Shown here one piece after another: positions 61,658-64,000 of a DNA stretch of 64,000 bases. Under the pieces are notes generated by a model. That model was given only the letters and a program-made list of their open reading frames with translations, was not told where the DNA came from and did no database searches. Each line of letters starts with the position of its first letter. Within the stretch, counting starts at the first letter, position 1. Source of the stretch: Duganella sp. Root1480D1 (GTDB lineage Bacteria > Pseudomonadota > Gammaproteobacteria > Burkholderiales > Burkholderiaceae_D); the NCBI RefSeq assembly GCF_001427305.1, contig NZ_LMFZ01000048.1, positions 249,355 to 313,354 on the forward strand, read 5' to 3'. A program made the translations under genes and the position numbers.

Positions 61658-64000
61658 ATGAGCAGAATCGAAGAGATGACCAAGCGGAACCCCTTGAAGA
61701 TGACCGCGTTGGCGTTCGCCGCGGCGCAGCTCGCGGCGTTCCATAGCGGCGCGGTGCAGGCGCAATCGTCCCCATCGGCGCCGGCTTCGAAGGAAGAGGA
61801 GGGCGTGACCGTGGTCGTGAGCGGCCAGCGCGCGGCGATGCAGTCGGCCGCCAAGCTCAAACAGAATGCCGAGGAGGTCATCGACGGCGTCGTCGCCGAA
61901 GAGGCCGGCAAGCTGCCCGACAAGTCGATCACCGAGGTGCTGCAGCGCGTCGTCGGCGTGACGATGGACCGCAACCGCTCGCGCGGCGACCCGGAGCATT
62001 TTTCGGTCGAGGGCTCCGGCATTTCGGTGCGCGGCCTGACTTGGGGTTCGTCCACCCTGAACGGCCGCGAATCGTTTTCGGCCGGCTGGCCGGGACGGGA
62101 ACTGAGCTGGGGCGACATTCCGGCGGAACTGATGTCCGCGGTGGTGGTGCACAAGAATCCGCCGGCCGAGTTGATCGAAGGCGGCGTCAGCGGCCAGGTC
62201 GACCTGCGCACCGCGCTGCCTTTCGACTACAAGGGCGATAAATTCGCGGCGTCGACCTACGTGAACTACAACGAGCTCGGCTCGAAAACCTCGCCGGCCC
62301 TGTCCGGCCTGGTCTCGAAACGCTGGGAAAACGATTTCGGCCAATGGGGGGCGCTGCTCAACCTGTCCGCCAACGAGAGCAATGCCCACAACGACACGGT
62401 GCAGGTCGACGCATACTTTCCGCGTACCGACATCGTCGCCGGACAAACCGTGTGGGTGCCGAAATCGGCCTCGTGGCGCAGCAACCTTAGCAAGACCGAC
62501 CGCGTCGGCGCGTATGCGGCGCTGCAATGGAAGAAGGATGGGGCCACGTCCGCGCTGACTTATTTCCACTCCGGCTACAAGGAAACCGGCACCGAGAACG
62601 CCCTGTTCACTGGTGTGGAGGACGCCTACAAATCCACGCTCATCAATCCGGTATTCGACAGCAAGGGAATCCTGCAGTCGGCGCGGTACACCTATCCCAT
62701 TGGCGGCCGCGGCGCGAATAATTTCGTGGACGGGGGACTGGGTTTCAATTCCAACCAAACCTATAACGACAGGCGCTCGCAGACCCGCGAGATCGCCTGG
62801 AACGTCAAGTGGAACATCGACGAGCGGTGGTCGGTCCAGAACGACCTGCAATGGGTCCATGCCACCAACAAGAACAGCGGCAGCAACATGACGCTGGCCA
62901 CGTTCGTGCCGAGCATGAATATCGACCTGAGCAAAAATATCGGGGAGATTACCTTCGATGACAAGGCGAAAGCGTTCCTGCGGAATCCGGCCAACTACTA
63001 CCTGGAAATGTTTGGGCCGGTCAGGGAGAAGGCGGACGCCGACCTGTATGCATGGAAGACTGACGTGCGCTTCAAGTTCGACCATCCTGTCATGCGCGAC
63101 GTGCGCTTCGGTGTGCGCCTGACCAAGCGTACGGCGAACCGGGTCGAAGCGAGCGGCTCGCAATGGTACAGCATCGCCAGGCCATGGGAAGTCAGGAATT
63201 CGTCCACGCCGGGGCAGCCGGCCGCCACCACGGACGAACCAACCTGGGGTTCGCGCGCCAATTTCACTTACCTGAGCGATCCCCGGGTCGCGGCGCTGGT
63301 GCCGACGAACCTCTACACCTTCGACAACTTCTTCAACGGCAAGATCCCCAACCCGGGCGCCCTGGTGGTGCCGAGCCTCGCCGCGGTCAAGGACTACCCC
63401 AATGCTTACGCGCAGGCGGCGAGTGCGATCATGAAGATTCAATGCGAGCAGGGCAACGCGCAGTCCAATACCAACAATGACTGCTCGAACATACCGGACC
63501 CATGGAAGCCGCTCGTCTTCGACGGCGACCCGGCCAAAACCTCCCGCCAGTCGGAGAGAACGGAGGCCGCCTACCTGATGACGCGTTTCGGCTTCGACGA
63601 CCTGCGCTCCCCGATCGAAGGCAACGCGGGCCTGCGCGTGGTCCACACCAACACGCGGGCCCGCGGCTATACCGTCTTCAAGCCGGTCTACGGCGCCGGC
63701 TCGTTGCCGTCGGTGCCTCGGTTCGGACAGATCGACGAACCGATCGTCGAAGGCCGCAGCTCCCTCGACCTGCTGCCCAGCGTTAACCTGAAAATGGAAG
63801 TTACGCCCCAGCTGCAAACGCGCTTCGCGTTCGCGAAGTCGATGTACCGGCCGAGCTTTGCCGACCTGAACGAGTACATCAAGCTGGAGCAGCAGGTCAT
63901 TCTTGCTCCCACTGGCGGCGCCGTGCAGACCGTCAATTACAGGGGTGAAAACAAGGGCAACGTCCACATGAAGCCGACCAAGGCCGACAGCTTCGACGCG
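61658..64000 (+). CDS. TonB-dependent outer-membrane receptor, 3' end outside window
   Basis: 781 codons of a TonB receptor of the Xanthomonas/Caulobacter type (TIGR01782). A signal-like segment (MTALAFAAAQLAAFHSGAVQA) is followed by a plug domain: KLPDKSITEVLQRVVGV, SVRGLTWGSSTLNGRE and ELIEGGVSGQVDLRT. Beta-barrel strands follow. The ATG at 61658 has GGAG about 4 bases upstream. Family members are about 900-1000 residues, so the C-terminal barrel is missing. It is 77 bases after the lipoprotein. Substrate is probably a glycan oligosaccharide. Confidence 0.93.
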   Translation, partial: MSRIEEMTKRNPLKMTALAFAAAQLAAFHSGAVQAQSSPSAPASKEEEGVTVVVSGQRAAMQSAAKLKQNAEEVIDGVVAEEAGKLPDKSITEVLQRVVGVTMDRNRSRGDPEHFSVEGSGISVRGLTWGSSTLNGRESFSAGWPGRELSWGDIPAELMSAVVVHKNPPAELIEGGVSGQVDLRTALPFDYKGDKFAASTYVNYNELGSKTSPALSGLVSKRWENDFGQWGALLNLSANESNAHNDTVQVDAYFPRTDIVAGQTVWVPKSASWRSNLSKTDRVGAYAALQWKKDGATSALTYFHSGYKETGTENALFTGVEDAYKSTLINPVFDSKGILQSARYTYPIGGRGANNFVDGGLGFNSNQTYNDRRSQTREIAWNVKWNIDERWSVQNDLQWVHATNKNSGSNMTLATFVPSMNIDLSKNIGEITFDDKAKAFLRNPANYYLEMFGPVREKADADLYAWKTDVRFKFDHPVMRDVRFGVRLTKRTANRVEASGSQWYSIARPWEVRNSSTPGQPAATTDEPTWGSRANFTYLSDPRVAALVPTNLYTFDNFFNGKIPNPGALVVPSLAAVKDYPNAYAQAASAIMKIQCEQGNAQSNTNNDCSNIPDPWKPLVFDGDPAKTSRQSERTEAAYLMTRFGFDDLRSPIEGNAGLRVVHTNTRARGYTVFKPVYGAGSLPSVPRFGQIDEPIVEGRSSLDLLPSVNLKMEVTPQLQTRFAFAKSMYRPSFADLNEYIKLEQQVILAPTGGAVQTVNYRGENKGNVHMKPTKADSFDA

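Noticed and set aside
61568..63967. A 799-codon minus-strand open frame
   Set aside because: Antisense to the TonB receptor, whose plug motifs are clear; the frame is a codon-bias artefact.

Overview
The window looks like a chromosomal segment of a G+C-rich betaproteobacterium of the Burkholderiales. The closest fit is Oxalobacteraceae (Massilia/Duganella/Janthinobacterium-like). This is inferred from gene content and order: a wrbA, DUF2069, FAD-oxidoreductase, DUF4124 string, a gloB/methyltransferase/rnhA/dnaQ/tRNA-Val string, an AidB-type acyl-CoA dehydrogenase, many cyclic-di-GMP and chemotaxis proteins, and a large TonB receptor. No database search was possible.

Bases 1-23074 are core metabolism. 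A partial amino-acid decarboxylase and folA-DUF4337 lie on the minus strand. A tight plus-strand string follows: carA, an unusual carB, a chemoreceptor and an M48 protease. The carB product has a divergent regulatory domain and an extra C-terminal domain of about 160 residues resembling nucleoside 2-deoxyribosyltransferases. A long minus-strand operon then runs from wrbA (23074) down to thyA (11135). It includes an ABC exporter half-unit, threonine aldolase, RhlE helicase and an FtsX-type permease with its lipocalin-like partner but no adjacent ATPase.

Bases 23125-50515 hold YihY/BrkB, metY, a CBS protein, a REC-GGDEF-EAL regulator, aroC, an MFS transporter, an HDOD protein with a PAS-GGDEF-EAL protein, aidB-upp-hpt, a cold-shock gene, a LysR regulator divergent from malate synthase aceB, and gloB/methyltransferase/rnhA/dnaQ. 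Inside this stretch, 31948-37482 is a four-gene minus-strand cassette that I do not recognise as a known system. It encodes a lipoprotein, a trypsin-like protease fused to a SleB-type wall hydrolase, a membrane protein with a peptidoglycan-binding-like tail, and an SH3-like/M15 peptidase. The two soluble hydrolases lack obvious signal peptides.

A tRNA-Val(CAC) at 50528-50602 marks the start of an accessory, partly decayed defence island reaching about 56773. It contains a multiply frameshifted Mrr-type restriction endonuclease, an intact SIR2-family protein, a complete IS5-family element with 4-bp target duplications, a truncated OLD-family ATPase and the truncated left end of an IS21 element. 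Degenerate copies of the mrr 3' end flank the SIR2 gene.

Bases 56806-64000 look like a polysaccharide- or glycoside-scavenging locus. It holds a secreted nucleoside-hydrolase-like (DUF1593) protein, a membrane-embedded AraC-type regulator, a lipoprotein with Ig-like repeats, and a TonB-dependent receptor that runs off the window.

The most promising leads for something undescribed are the CarB fusion, the four-gene envelope hydrolase cassette, and the mrr/SIR2 arrangement in the tRNA-Val island.
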